A DNA stretch of 64,000 nucleotides from positions 78,695-142,694 of the forward strand of contig JAPPOQ010000011.1 of assembly GCA_028817895.1 (NCBI GenBank), given 5' to 3'. A model generated the notes under the pieces. That model was given only the letters and a program-made list of their open reading frames with translations. It had not been told where the DNA came from and searched no databases. This document shows positions 45,148 through 56,846 of the stretch, one piece after another (position 1 is the first letter of the stretch; each line of letters begins with the position of its first letter). The stretch comes from Ahrensia sp. (GTDB lineage Bacteria > Pseudomonadota > Alphaproteobacteria > Rhizobiales > Rhizobiaceae). A program made the position numbers and the translations under genes.

Positions 45148-48012
45148 TTGATTCGCCTGTTCACCGGATTTCTCGCTTGGTCGCCGCAACCGCCAAAATC
45201 AGCTGCTCAGCTGGCACAAATGAGCGCCCGCCTGTGCCGTCTGCTGCGCGAGGAGGTGGAGGAAGAGCTGGAGCGGGACAATCCCGGCCTCACCACACTG
45301 GCGGCCGAATGGCGCAATCTTCTTTTCCCCGAAGCCAGCAATGAACAATTTGCCGATGGCTACGCTCAGGCCGTCACCTTCGGCCTGCTGGTCGCTCGGG
45401 TCCGCGATGTCGATATCTCAAACATAGAAAAGGCCGCCGCCGAACTGCGTAAAGCCGAAACGCTGATCGGTACAGCCTTGCGGTTGCTCATCGACAATCC
45501 CGACGTGAAGGAACCGCTGGGCACGGCATTGTCCACGCTGACGCGGGTTCTCAATGTGGTGGACTGGCAAACCATGACCAAAGGGTCTGCCGACGCATGG
45601 CTCTATTTCTATGAAGAGTTTCTGGAAGTTTACGACAATGACCTGCGCAAGAAGACCGGCTCTTACTACACGCCACCGGAAGTGGTGAGCGCGATGGTGC
45701 GGCTCACCGATGAGGCGCTGCAAAACCCAAGGCTGTTTAACTTGCCGCGCGGTCTGGCTGCCCCGGAGGTCACCATCTGCGACCCTGCGACGGGAACCGG
45801 CACATTCCTGCTCGGCATATTACGCCATATCGCCCGTTCAGTTCAGGACAGTGAAGGCACGGGACATATCGGCCCGGCCATCGCTGCGGCAACCCAACGC
45901 ATCTTCGGTTTTGAACTGCAATTCGGCCCCTTTGCCGTCGCGCAGCTGCGCATGATTGCAGAATTGCAAGTACTTGCCGCCGGTGCAGGGCCGCTCGCAC
46001 CGGCTGATATGCCGACACCCAAACTCTACATCACCGACACGCTTGGCGACCCCTATGCGGATGCTCAGTTCTCCTCCATGACTGCGGCGATTGGCGAAAG
46101 TCGCAAGGAGGCAAACCGCATCAAACGTGAGGAAGAAATCACGGTGGTGATCGGCAATCCGCCCTATAAGAACAAAGCCAAGGGCATGGGTGGCTGGATT
46201 GAAAATGGCAATGATGCACAGAAATCCGTCAGCCCCGCCATGGCAAGCTGGTCGCCGCCGCCGGAATGGGGCGTCGGCGCACATGCCCATCATCTGAAAA
46301 ATCTTTATGTCTACTTCTGGCGCTGGGCCGCGCTGAAAGTGTTCGGGTCAGATTGGAAGGCCGTGGTTCAGAAGGATGCAAATTACGACATTCCTGACCA
46401 GTCCGGCATTGTCTGTTTCATCACCGTGGCCGGTTTTTTGAACGGCCCGGGCTTTCAGAAAATGCGCGAGCAGTTGCGCCGCGATTGCAGCGATATTTGG
46501 GTGATAGACTGTTCGCCGGAGGGACATCAACCTACGGTCTCCACCCGCATCTTTCAGGGTGTGCAGCAGCCTGTCTGCATCGTTCTGGCCGCCCGCACAC
46601 CGGAAAAGGACCGCAGCAAACCCGCCAGTCTGCATTTTATGGAACTTCCCGAGGGCCACCGCGAAAAGCTGAAGTTCAAGGCGCTGGAAACTCTGTCTTT
46701 TGGCTCTTCCGGTTGGGTGCCGGGCCCCAAAGGCTGGCGCGATCCGTTTCTGGGAGAAAGCGCCAGCCTATGGGCGACCATGCCAGCTCTGGAAGAGCTC
46801 ATGGACTACTCCGTCTCAGGCGTGACGACCCACAGGACTTGGGTAATCGCACCAGACAAAGAGTCATTGATAAAGCGTTGGGACCGATTGAAAGCGGAAA
46901 AAGATGTATCCCGAAAAGCGATGCTTTTTCATGAGGACCGAGATCGCCGGGTTGATCGCAAGCGGACGATTGATTTGGGAAGCTTCAAAACACGCGATGT
47001 TGCGGTAAGCGAAGACCAGTCTCCGGTGGTTGGCCCCATCCGTTACGCGTACCGTACATTCGATCGACAATGGTTGATCCCCGATCATCGACTTCTCAGC
47101 CAAGCGCGTTCCCAGTTGTGGGAAATGTATTCGCAGAACCAAATCCACCTGACTGCGCTTGAAGCGCATTCGCCAAAATCAGGGCCAGCAATTGGCCTTT
47201 CCGATCTCATTCCCGATCTTGATCACTACCACGGTCGGGGCGGTCGTGTTTACCCGCTCTGGCGCGATGGTCAGGCGACCGCATCCAACATCGAGCCTGC
47301 TCTGCTGCGCGAGTTGCACCGCCGTTACCGCTTCGATGTCCCGCCTGAAGACATGATGGCCTATATCGCCGCAGTGATGGCCAATCCGGCTTTCACCGAG
47401 CGTTTCAAGAAGGACCTCAAGCGCCCCGGCTTGCGCGTCCCGCTCACCGCTGACCGCGTTTTGTTTCAACAGGCAGCGAAACTGGGCCGACGCATCATCT
47501 GGCTGCACACATTTGGCGAGCGCTTTGTCGACCCTTCTGCCGACAGGCCCAATGGATCACCACGTATGGAGCCCGGCAAACGCCCGCAAATTCCTGCCGG
47601 TGCGGCTATTCCAGGCGCTCCAAACCCTTTGCCTGATGAAATGCATCACGACCCCGCGACCAACCGCCTGCATATCGGCGACGGTTATGTTGGCAATGTC
47701 ACCAAGGCCATGTGGGATTATGACGTTTCCGGCATGCCGGTCATCAAACACTGGTTCAGCTACCGCAAGCGTGACCGCTCCCGCCCCATCATCGGCGACC
47801 GGCGCCCGCCATCGCCCCTGTCGGACATTCAGCCCGACCATTGGCCCGCCGAATACACAACGGACCTGATCGACATGCTCAACGTGCTCGGCTTGCTGAT
47901 CGAGCTTGAGCCGGAGCAGGCCGAGCTTCTGGACAGAATTATGGATGGTCCGCTGATTTCCAATGACAAGCTGCTGGAGAAAGGAGCCATTGGCGAAAAG
48001 GACAGCGGCTGA
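45148..48012 (+). CDS. N6-adenine DNA methyltransferase / specificity part of the split RM gene
   Basis: 954 residues if started at TTG 45148, the first usual start codon after the amber at 44992; the first in-frame ATG is 45220. The SAM-binding motif is DPATGTGTFLLGIL (residues 212-225) and the catalytic motif VIGNPPY (NPPY at 337-340), the gamma-type N6-adenine pattern. Upstream, TGSYYTPPEVV is the typical methylase lead-in. The C-terminal third, with LIPDLDHYHGRGGRVYPLWRDG, resembles the specificity domain of type ISP/IIG enzymes. No helicase motor is present, unlike LlaGI. If the amber is real, this part may act as an orphan methylase. Confidence 0.85.
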   Translation: MIRLFTGFLAWSPQPPKSAAQLAQMSARLCRLLREEVEEELERDNPGLTTLAAEWRNLLFPEASNEQFADGYAQAVTFGLLVARVRDVDISNIEKAAAELRKAETLIGTALRLLIDNPDVKEPLGTALSTLTRVLNVVDWQTMTKGSADAWLYFYEEFLEVYDNDLRKKTGSYYTPPEVVSAMVRLTDEALQNPRLFNLPRGLAAPEVTICDPATGTGTFLLGILRHIARSVQDSEGTGHIGPAIAAATQRIFGFELQFGPFAVAQLRMIAELQVLAAGAGPLAPADMPTPKLYITDTLGDPYADAQFSSMTAAIGESRKEANRIKREEEITVVIGNPPYKNKAKGMGGWIENGNDAQKSVSPAMASWSPPPEWGVGAHAHHLKNLYVYFWRWAALKVFGSDWKAVVQKDANYDIPDQSGIVCFITVAGFLNGPGFQKMREQLRRDCSDIWVIDCSPEGHQPTVSTRIFQGVQQPVCIVLAARTPEKDRSKPASLHFMELPEGHREKLKFKALETLSFGSSGWVPGPKGWRDPFLGESASLWATMPALEELMDYSVSGVTTHRTWVIAPDKESLIKRWDRLKAEKDVSRKAMLFHEDRDRRVDRKRTIDLGSFKTRDVAVSEDQSPVVGPIRYAYRTFDRQWLIPDHRLLSQARSQLWEMYSQNQIHLTALEAHSPKSGPAIGLSDLIPDLDHYHGRGGRVYPLWRDGQATASNIEPALLRELHRRYRFDVPPEDMMAYIAAVMANPAFTERFKKDLKRPGLRVPLTADRVLFQQAAKLGRRIIWLHTFGERFVDPSADRPNGSPRMEPGKRPQIPAGAAIPGAPNPLPDEMHHDPATNRLHIGDGYVGNVTKAMWDYDVSGMPVIKHWFSYRKRDRSRPIIGDRRPPSPLSDIQPDHWPAEYTTDLIDMLNVLGLLIELEPEQAELLDRIMDGPLISNDKLLEKGAIGEKDSG

Positions 48013-48118
48013 ACCTTTGGGACTTATTCACATGGTCGCTGTTCGACACCCCACCAAGTTGCATTTGTGCTCAATTGTGAGCACCTAGTGGTGAGCGCAG
48101 AATCAAACGATCGGCACA

Positions 48119-48397
48119 ATGAGCCACAATCAGGGCGATCTTTTCGGCAAACCGCAGGGCGATTTGTTCGAACCCGAAAAGATCGAATTGCCGCCTATTG
48201 ATGTGGAGGATGTGCGCCAGGAATTGCTCGAAGTGTTGGAGGAAGCGAAGGCGGCCAGCACCATGCCCTGGCCGCCGCGTGAAGTGCTGTTCCACAAGAC
48301 GGTGTTTCCGCAGATGTCGGAATGGTTGCCCGATGATGAAGCGGCGGCCCTGCGTCAGGAGTTCGAGCAGGAAATCCGCCGCCTCGAAGCGGCTTAG
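48119..48397 (+). CDS. Small conserved-looking acidic protein, function unknown
   Basis: A 92-residue protein. The first 18 residues hold a short duplicated motif, QGDLFGKP then QGDLFEPE, followed by an acidic helix-rich stretch (VEDVRQELLEVLEEAKAAS), PWPPREVLFHKTVFPQM and a charged coiled end. No signal peptide or membrane helix. QGDLF resembles short linear motifs (QxxLF or clamp-binding type) by which proteins bind the DNA polymerase sliding clamp; this is speculative. It sits between the RM gene (107 bases after its stop) and convergent clpB (13 bases). Confidence 0.65.
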   Translation: MSHNQGDLFGKPQGDLFEPEKIELPPIDVEDVRQELLEVLEEAKAASTMPWPPREVLFHKTVFPQMSEWLPDDEAAALRQEFEQEIRRLEAA

Positions 48398-48410
48398 AGG
48401 CTTTTACACC

Positions 48411-51071
<2,661 letters not shown>

Positions 51072-51278
51072 CTGTCATGTCCTTCAAATTCCGCAGCCCC
51101 GAAGCGACAACGGATGGTCCAAAGAATCAGGCTCCCGTAAGCGGCAAGCCCAGTATAGCAATCATGTAGGTGCATCCGCGGCGGTTTGAAGGGCACATGG
51201 CTTCAACGCAGCGCTTTACGTGCGATTAACCATGTTTGCCCTATGGTTGCCAAAAGTGCTGTCGGAGAATGACGGGCC

Positions 51279-51581
51279 ATGGACGATCAGATCAGCGATG
51301 CGGTTGAGTTGGAAACAATAGTCGATGAGCCAACCTATGGAATCGCCAAGACAGCGCTTTTTTATGCGTTTTTGAGCATCGCGGCTGCGGCCTTTGTCGT
51401 GCCCCTCGTGAACACAAGTCAGGAGCGCTTTTCGCTTTTTGCCGGAAATGGCTGGCAGCCCGGAGTATCAGAACTGGCAGATGAAAACAGGCGCACACGA
51501 GTCCGGTTCAGCGTGTTGCAGGCCCGCCCTGACCAGCCCTGCTATGTCTATGCCAATGGCCGTACGGAAGGCGATTGCTGA
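51279..51581 (+). CDS. Hypothetical single-pass membrane protein
   Basis: A 100-residue protein not recognised as a named family. Residues 1-22 are acidic, 23-45 form one hydrophobic helix (TALFYAFLSIAAAAFVVPLV), and the remaining 55 residues would face the periplasm, with two cysteines (PCYVYANG and the final GDC). GGAGAATGACGGGCC gives an acceptable ribosome site. It stands alone between divergent clpB and a convergent methyltransferase gene. Confidence 0.6.
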   Translation: MDDQISDAVELETIVDEPTYGIAKTALFYAFLSIAAAAFVVPLVNTSQERFSLFAGNGWQPGVSELADENRRTRVRFSVLQARPDQPCYVYANGRTEGDC

Positions 51582-51609
51582 CCCCTTGCGGTGCAATCTG
51601 CGCCCGGTC

Positions 51610-52479
51610 TCACTTTGAAGACAGCACCTTCGTCAGACTGACCTGCGCTGATCCCGGCGCGAGCGGCTTTTGCTGACTTGCATGCGGCTTCCAGCCCGAC
51701 ATGGATATGGTTTGAAAGCTGGCGCGAATGCGCCCGTCAGGGTCTGCATGGTTTTGGGCATAAAGCTCGTTCGCCCGTTCCAGCGTTCTGCGGGACAGCG
51801 ACGGTGCGGCAATGCGCGATGTTGCACCGAAGCGCCGCAAGTCCCGCATGAGGCCGGACAAATTGTCGTAGCGCAAGGTCAATGTTTCAGCATCGACAAC
51901 GGGTAAGGCGAAGCCGCAGCGTTGCAGCAACGCACCGGCATCACGAATGTCGGTGAAGGCATCGACCCGCGCTGCTGCGCCGCCGGTTAAATCGCTTTCG
52001 GCGTGCAGAAGAACCGCCCGCAGTTCCTTGAGCGTTTCCGGCCCCGGCAGGCTGGCCAGCAACAATCCGTCGGGGCGCAGGGCCTGCTGGATCTGGATAA
52101 GGCTTCCCGGCAGGTCTTCGGCGAAATGCAGTGACAACGGGGCGATCACGCAATCAGTGCTTTCGGGTGCAAGCCCCAGGCTGTCAGGCGTGGCTATGCG
52201 GTCCGCTTCGCCGAGATGAATGGTCTCTTCGATCCGCTGCACTTCGCCAATCTGTTGCGAATTCGACAACGCATCGGCGAGTAGAGCGGTGCGTCCAAAC
52301 AGTGCGATCGCGTGATCAAAGCTGCGATTGACAGCCGCGAGACGGTCAAGACTGTCTTCGACCGCCAAGCGTATCAAGACGTCATCGCCTTCGCGAAACA
52401 ACATCCGCGCACGGTGCAGGTTTGTCAGATGGCGGGATGTCGAGGTCACGGGGCAGGCGGTACGGATTTTGGACAGCAT
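51610..52479 (-). CDS. Class I SAM-dependent methyltransferase, NDUFAF5/BioC-like
   Basis: A 289-residue enzyme. The SAM fold lies at about residues 40-150: a variant motif I around NRSFDHAIALFGRTA, then DCVIAPLSLHFAEDLPGSLIQIQQALRPDGLLLASLPGPETLKELR, a very typical post-motif run of NDUFAF5-like proteins. These are putative arginine hydroxylases or methyltransferases needed for complex I assembly in mitochondria; the bacterial role is open. Its start region faces the comF gene head to head: methyltransferase ATG 52479, comF ATG 52539, 59 bases apart. Confidence 0.8.
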   Translation of the reverse strand: MLSKIRTACPVTSTSRHLTNLHRARMLFREGDDVLIRLAVEDSLDRLAAVNRSFDHAIALFGRTALLADALSNSQQIGEVQRIEETIHLGEADRIATPDSLGLAPESTDCVIAPLSLHFAEDLPGSLIQIQQALRPDGLLLASLPGPETLKELRAVLLHAESDLTGGAAARVDAFTDIRDAGALLQRCGFALPVVDAETLTLRYDNLSGLMRDLRRFGATSRIAAPSLSRRTLERANELYAQNHADPDGRIRASFQTISMSGWKPHASQQKPLAPGSAQVSLTKVLSSK

Positions 52480-52538
52480 TGGCGGTATTTGAGGCTCACC
52501 TATACGGACATCCCCAATGCTGGCAAAGTGCCAGGGCC

Positions 52539-53321
52539 ATGCTCGATGCCGACGTCACCTCTTCAAAGCGCGCCCAGGCGGTCTTGTCATTTGCCCGCAA
52601 GGCTCTGGATGGGTTGCTGCCTCCATCCTGCATGGCGTGTGACGCAAGAACGGAACGACCCGGCAGCCTGTGTCCTTCCTGCTGGTCGGCTGTTTCTATT
52701 ATCGAGCCGCCATATTGCGCCGTTTTGGGTGTGCCATTCTCGCATGATCTGGGGGTCGGGGTGCTTAGCGCGCAGGCGATTGCCGATCCGCCGCCTTTCG
52801 AGACATGCCGCAGCGTTGCCCGTTACCAAGGCCCGGCGCGGCAATTGGTTCATGATCTGAAGTTCCGTGACCGGACGGATCTCGCTCCCTGGATGGCGAC
52901 GCTCATGCTGCGTGCTGCGCGCGAAAACCTCCAGGGTGATGCGCTTGTGATCCCGGTCCCGCTGCATCCCACACGACTTTTGTCGCGTCGTTACAATCAA
53001 GCGGCTGAACTTGCTCGACACATGGCGAAGTCTATGCGAGCTGAGTTCCGCTATGATCTGCTCGTTCGGCACAGGGCTACGAAGCAACAGGTTGGCTTGC
53101 TGGCGAAGGAACGTGAGGCCAATATGCGCGGGGCCTTTCGCATTCCCAAAGGAATGAGCGTTGAACTAAAAGGGCGCAAAGTCGTTCTTGTGGATGATGT
53201 TTACACAACTGGTGCGACCATGCGGGCCTGTGCGCGGGTTTTGAAACGAGCGGGTGCGTCGCGCATTGACTGCGCTACCTTTGCACTGGTTGCGCCGGGT
53301 CGCAGCGACGCCCATATTTGA
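52539..53321 (+). CDS. ComF-family phosphoribosyltransferase-like protein
   Basis: A 260-residue protein. A cysteine pair set (SCMACDARTERPGSLCPSCW, residues about 24-45) makes a zinc ribbon. The PRTase part carries IPVPLHPTRLLSRRYNQAAELAR and the PRPP loop KVVLVDDVYTTGATMRACA near 210-228. ComF proteins take part in DNA uptake in naturally competent bacteria, yet they occur widely in others. The ATG at 52539 avoids overlap with the divergent gene and follows CCAGGG. It heads a run comF, grxC, nitrilase, DUF1178 typical of Rhizobiales. Confidence 0.9.
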   Translation: MLDADVTSSKRAQAVLSFARKALDGLLPPSCMACDARTERPGSLCPSCWSAVSIIEPPYCAVLGVPFSHDLGVGVLSAQAIADPPPFETCRSVARYQGPARQLVHDLKFRDRTDLAPWMATLMLRAARENLQGDALVIPVPLHPTRLLSRRYNQAAELARHMAKSMRAEFRYDLLVRHRATKQQVGLLAKEREANMRGAFRIPKGMSVELKGRKVVLVDDVYTTGATMRACARVLKRAGASRIDCATFALVAPGRSDAHI

Positions 53322-53341
53322 GCGACAAGGAGAATGCAGCC

Positions 53342-53602
53342 ATGTCTGATGTCACCATCTACACGCGCCAGCTTTGCGGCTATTGCACCGCTGCGAAATC
53401 ACTGCTGAAAAAGAAGAACGTGAAGATTACGGAACATGATGCGACCTTCGAGCCGGAACTGCGCAAGGAAATGATCCAGCGCTCTGGGGGTGCCAGCACC
53501 TTTCCGCAGATTTTCATCGGTGACACGCATATTGGCGGCTGTGATGATCTGATGGCGATGGAACGGGCCGGGAAGCTCGACCAACTCTTGAAGGTCGCGT
53601 GA
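53342..53602 (+). CDS. grxC: Glutaredoxin 3
   Basis: An 86-residue dithiol glutaredoxin. Active site TRQLCGYCTAAK has Cys12 and Cys15; the cis-Pro lies in STFPQIFIGD and the glutathione-binding GG in HIGGCDDLMAM. AAGGAG precedes the ATG. It uses glutathione to reduce ribonucleotide reductase and protein disulphides. Coupled closely with the neighbouring genes: 20 bases after comF, and the hydrolase start comes two bases after its stop. Confidence 0.95.
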   Translation: MSDVTIYTRQLCGYCTAAKSLLKKKNVKITEHDATFEPELRKEMIQRSGGASTFPQIFIGDTHIGGCDDLMAMERAGKLDQLLKVA

Positions 53603-53604
53603 GC

Positions 53605-54459
53605 ATGGCTCGGTTCACCGCAGCTATCGTGCAGATGCGTTCGGGCACTGATGTAGCCGAAAATGTCTCGGCCATGGAGCAACTTGTGCGCCATGCTGCC
53701 GTTCAGGGCGCAACGTTCGTCCAAACACCTGAAATGACCGGTCTCGTGCAGAGGGGCAGAGCAGCGTTTTTCGATACTGTGAAGCCCGAGGTGGATGACC
53801 AAGTCATCGCGGCAGCGTCGGCGCTCGCCAGAGAGCTTGAGATCACGCTTCATATCGGTTCAACGCCCATTGCCTTGCCGGATATGCGCGCGGCCAACCG
53901 TGCCTATGTCTTTGGGTCGGATGGGCGCAGACTGGCCACCTATGACAAGATCCACATGTTTGATGTCGATCTCGATAATGGGGAAAGCTGGCGCGAATCG
54001 GCAATCTACAAGCCGGGGCGGGAAGCTGTGTTGGTTGAGGCTTGCGATGCACGCATCGGTCTGGGCATTTGCTATGATTGCCGCTTCCCGGAACTCACCA
54101 CAACCTATGCCCGCGCGGGTGCTGACATCCTCACCGCACCGGCCTGCTTTACGCGTCAAACCGGAGAGGCGCATTGGCACATTCTTTTGCGCTCAAGAGC
54201 AATTGAGAACGGCGCTTACGTCATTGCTGCAGCGCAGGGTGGTGCCATGCAGGACGGTCGAGAAACTTTCGGACATTCGCTGATTATCGACCCTTGGGGT
54301 GAGGTCATCGCTGAGGTGAATGGCGACGAACCGGGTGTCGCTCTGGCTGAGGTCGACACACACAGGGTTGTCGAAGCTCGGGCGAGGATTCCAAACCTAA
54401 TCAACAATCGCGCCTTCACGCTGCGCAGGGCTGGCGAGGCTGTGGAGCGCTCCGCATGA
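53605..54459 (+). CDS. Nitrilase-superfamily carbon-nitrogen hydrolase (Nit-like)
   Basis: A 284-residue amidase. The catalytic triad is visible: Glu43 (VQTPEMTG), Lys115 (TYDKIHMFDVD) and Cys156 (LGICYDCRFPEL). The pattern is that of Nit1/Nit2-like enzymes; Nit1 repairs deaminated glutathione, which would fit the adjoining glutaredoxin gene. ATG 53605 is preferred over GTG 53599, which overlaps the grxC stop. Its stop overlaps the next ATG by four bases. Confidence 0.9.
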   Translation: MARFTAAIVQMRSGTDVAENVSAMEQLVRHAAVQGATFVQTPEMTGLVQRGRAAFFDTVKPEVDDQVIAAASALARELEITLHIGSTPIALPDMRAANRAYVFGSDGRRLATYDKIHMFDVDLDNGESWRESAIYKPGREAVLVEACDARIGLGICYDCRFPELTTTYARAGADILTAPACFTRQTGEAHWHILLRSRAIENGAYVIAAAQGGAMQDGRETFGHSLIIDPWGEVIAEVNGDEPGVALAEVDTHRVVEARARIPNLINNRAFTLRRAGEAVERSA

Positions 54460-54884
54460 TCCGCTTTAGCCTTGTTTGCGACGCCGATCACGATTTTGAC
54501 GGCTGGTTCGCCTCATCTGAAGAATTTGAGAAGCAGCGCAAGCGTGGATTGATCGCCTGTACGACTTGCAACTCGACCAAAGTGTCGAAGTCACTCATGG
54601 CGCCGCAAATCTCCACCGGTCGTCAGAAGGATGCGATGGCCGTTGCATCTGTTGACGCTAATCGCCGCGAACTCATGGCGAAAATGAAGGAGTTGCGGGA
54701 GACGATTACGTCGCAGTCGGAAAATGTTGGAACGCGCTTTCCTGAAGAGGTCAGAAAGATCCATTATGGCGAGAGCGAACAGCGCAGCATTTACGGCGAA
54801 GCCAAACGCGACGAGGTGGAAAGCCTGCTGGACGAAGGTGTCGCAATTGCCCCGTTGCCTGTCGTGCCGGACGATGCCAATTAG
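54456..54884 (+). CDS. DUF1178 family protein
   Basis: A 142-residue cytosolic protein. Family signature: MIRFSLVCDADHDFDGWFASSEEFEKQRKRG, CTTCNSTKVSKSLMAPQIS with two closely spaced cysteines and another at residue 8 that could make a zinc site, then GTRFPEEVRKIHYGE near the end. The function is unknown. It closes the comF-grxC-nit operon (ATGA overlap) and converges on ubiG. Confidence 0.9.
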   Translation: MIRFSLVCDADHDFDGWFASSEEFEKQRKRGLIACTTCNSTKVSKSLMAPQISTGRQKDAMAVASVDANRRELMAKMKELRETITSQSENVGTRFPEEVRKIHYGESEQRSIYGEAKRDEVESLLDEGVAIAPLPVVPDDAN

Positions 54885-54918
54885 CCGCGATTGTTCGCGA
54901 AGGTGATTTGGTTGTGAC

Positions 54919-55683
54919 CTATGCCGGGCGACTGGCCAGCATCATGTAATTGACATCGGTATCGTTTGAGCGGTTCCAGCTGTCCGAAATCGGATTGTAG
55001 AAGACGCCTGTCGTTTCGATGATATCCATGCCATCTGTTTCCAGAGGCCCAGCGATTTCTTCCGGTTTGACCAGCTTCTCGAACTGATGCGTCCCCCGGG
55101 GCAGCCAGCGCAAAACATTTTCCGCCATGAAGATGGCCAGAGCCTTGGCTTTGAAGGTCCGATTGATGGTGGCGACAATTGTCAATCCGCCCGGTTTCAC
55201 CATTTTTGCGCAGGCGGTCACGAAGACATCGACATCGGCGACGTGCTCCACCACTTCCATGTTCAGAACGACGTCGAATTTTTCGCCATTTGCGGCCATG
55301 GTCTCGGCATTGGTCGCGCGATACTCAACCTCTGCGCCAGACTGTTCGGCATGTAGTCTTGCGACTTCGATATTGGTTTCGCTGGCGTCCACACCGGTCA
55401 CGGTCGCCCCCATTTTCGCCAGAGGTTCGCACAGCAGGCCGCCGCCGCAACCGATGTCGAGAATCGTGATCCCGGAGAGCGGGCGAACGGCCTTTGGATC
55501 GCGGCCAAAATGGCTGCAAAGCGTGTCACGAATATAGGTCAGCCGGACGGGATTAAACTTGTGCAGCGGCTTGAATTTGCCATCGGGATTCCACCACTCC
55601 TGCGCAAGAGAGGAAAAGTGATCGATTTCTGACTGATCGACGGTCGATCCGTCATAAATTGGCTTACGCCGGGCAGATGGCAT
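54919..55683 (-). CDS. ubiG: Ubiquinone O-methyltransferase
   Basis: A 254-residue SAM enzyme making both O-methylations in ubiquinone synthesis. Motif I is [26 protein letters not shown] (residues about 70-95); the family head [31 protein letters not shown] and the ubiquinone-specific [14 protein letters not shown] are intact. ATG 55683 is used; a far longer open frame upstream has no homology and would overlap the divergent lyase gene. Starts of the two divergent genes lie 65 bases apart. Confidence 0.96.
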   Translation of the reverse strand: MPSARRKPIYDGSTVDQSEIDHFSSLAQEWWNPDGKFKPLHKFNPVRLTYIRDTLCSHFGRDPKAVRPLSGITILDIGCGGGLLCEPLAKMGATVTGVDASETNIEVARLHAEQSGAEVEYRATNAETMAANGEKFDVVLNMEVVEHVADVDVFVTACAKMVKPGGLTIVATINRTFKAKALAIFMAENVLRWLPRGTHQFEKLVKPEEIAGPLETDGMDIIETTGVFYNPISDSWNRSNDTDVNYMMLASRPA

Positions 55684-55748
55684 GGCAAGGGCTCCCGTTA
55701 CATGCCAGAGTAGTCGGGTCTGCCATCGTAAATTACAAGATATGCGCC

Positions 55749-56846
55749 ATGCGGCAAAAAACAGCAGATGGCACAATTTTCCTGAAAAATGCGCTTCAAT
55801 CTGTCGGCCTGCCTTCTCTGGCCGATCTTGCGGACGGTGAGGTGGAGACGGATGCTCGGGCGGCACGGGCGCTTTTTGCGCTTTGCCCCCATGCGCGCGC
55901 CACCCCATTGCTTTCCAAAAGAGACCTTGCGACGCAATTGGGCGTTGCGGCACTTCACGTGAAGGATGAGCGCGAGCGTATGGGGCTTGGAAGCTTCAAG
56001 GCGCTTGGTGCGGTGCACGCCATCGCCAAGATGGCCGCTGAGAAGCGCCCTGATCTGAGTATTGAGAATGCGGCCGACGCGCTTGTCGGTCACACTTTCA
56101 TCTGCGCCAGCGCGGGAAATCACGGACTGTCTCTGGCAGCCGGGGCGCGGCTGTTTGGCGCGCAGGCCGTTGTCGTTCTGGCAAAGACCGTCCCTGACTC
56201 ATTCGCCCAACGGTTAGAAACTTATGGCGCCCGCGTGATGCGCGCTGGTGACGACTATGAACAGAGCATGGAAGCGTCGAAATCAATCGCCGCAGAACGC
56301 GACTTCCATCTGCTCTCCGACGGCTCCTGGCTTGGCTACAGCGATCCGGCTCGCGATGTGATGGAAGGCTATCTCATCATGGGAGCGGAGACTGCCGAGC
56401 GAATCGATCAGCCGCCAACGCATGTCTTCCTTCAAGCCGGTGTGGGCGGGCTTGCCGCGGCCATGGCCGCTTCCGCTCGCAGCCATTGGGGGGATGATGT
56501 CTCAATCATCGTCGTAGAGCCGGTCGCGGCTCCTGCTCTCTTCGAAAGCGTTGAACAGGGCAGGGTGGTGGAGACCGCAGGGCCCGTCTCTTCCATGGGG
56601 CGGCTGGATTGCAAGACACCGTCGCATCTGGCGTTGAGGTATCTTGCTCGTGAGGCTGACCATTTCATGCTTGTTAGCGATGAGCAGGCGCAGGAAGCGT
56701 TGGAGAAAGCCATTCCCCATGGCCTCGCCAGCACCCCATCGGGCATAGCGGGATTGGCCGGTCTAATGGCGATGGCCAAAGATCCGGATCAGATTGGGCT
56801 GACAGACCAGTCGCGCTGCCTGTGCATCCTGTCCGAGCAAGTCTGA
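55749..56846 (+). CDS. PLP-dependent diaminopropionate ammonia-lyase-like enzyme
   Basis: A 365-residue fold type II PLP enzyme. The PLP Lys is K84 in [13 protein letters not shown], matching DpaL-type proteins. The cofactor phosphate loop is LQAGVGGLA near 250, and [20 protein letters not shown] is the SAGNHG substrate loop. Such enzymes eliminate ammonia from 2,3-diaminopropionate or related amino acids; EutB-like proteins of ectoine breakdown are also relatives. The next gene, a M24 hydrolase, overlaps it by one base (TGATG), so they are coupled. Confidence 0.86.
   Translation: MRQKTADGTIFLKNALQSVGLPSLADLADGEVETDARAARALFALCPHARATPLLSKRDLATQLGVAALHVKDERERMGLGSFKALGAVHAIAKMAAEKRPDLSIENAADALVGHTFICASAGNHGLSLAAGARLFGAQAVVVLAKTVPDSFAQRLETYGARVMRAGDDYEQSMEASKSIAAERDFHLLSDGSWLGYSDPARDVMEGYLIMGAETAERIDQPPTHVFLQAGVGGLAAAMAASARSHWGDDVSIIVVEPVAAPALFESVEQGRVVETAGPVSSMGRLDCKTPSHLALRYLAREADHFMLVSDEQAQEALEKAIPHGLASTPSGIAGLAGLMAMAKDPDQIGLTDQSRCLCILSEQV

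Noticed and set aside
51163-51192. Sigma-32-like heat-shock promoter ahead of clpB
   Set aside because: A CTTCAA and a CCTACATG are roughly spaced, but both halves deviate from the alphaproteobacterial consensus; not strong enough to annotate.
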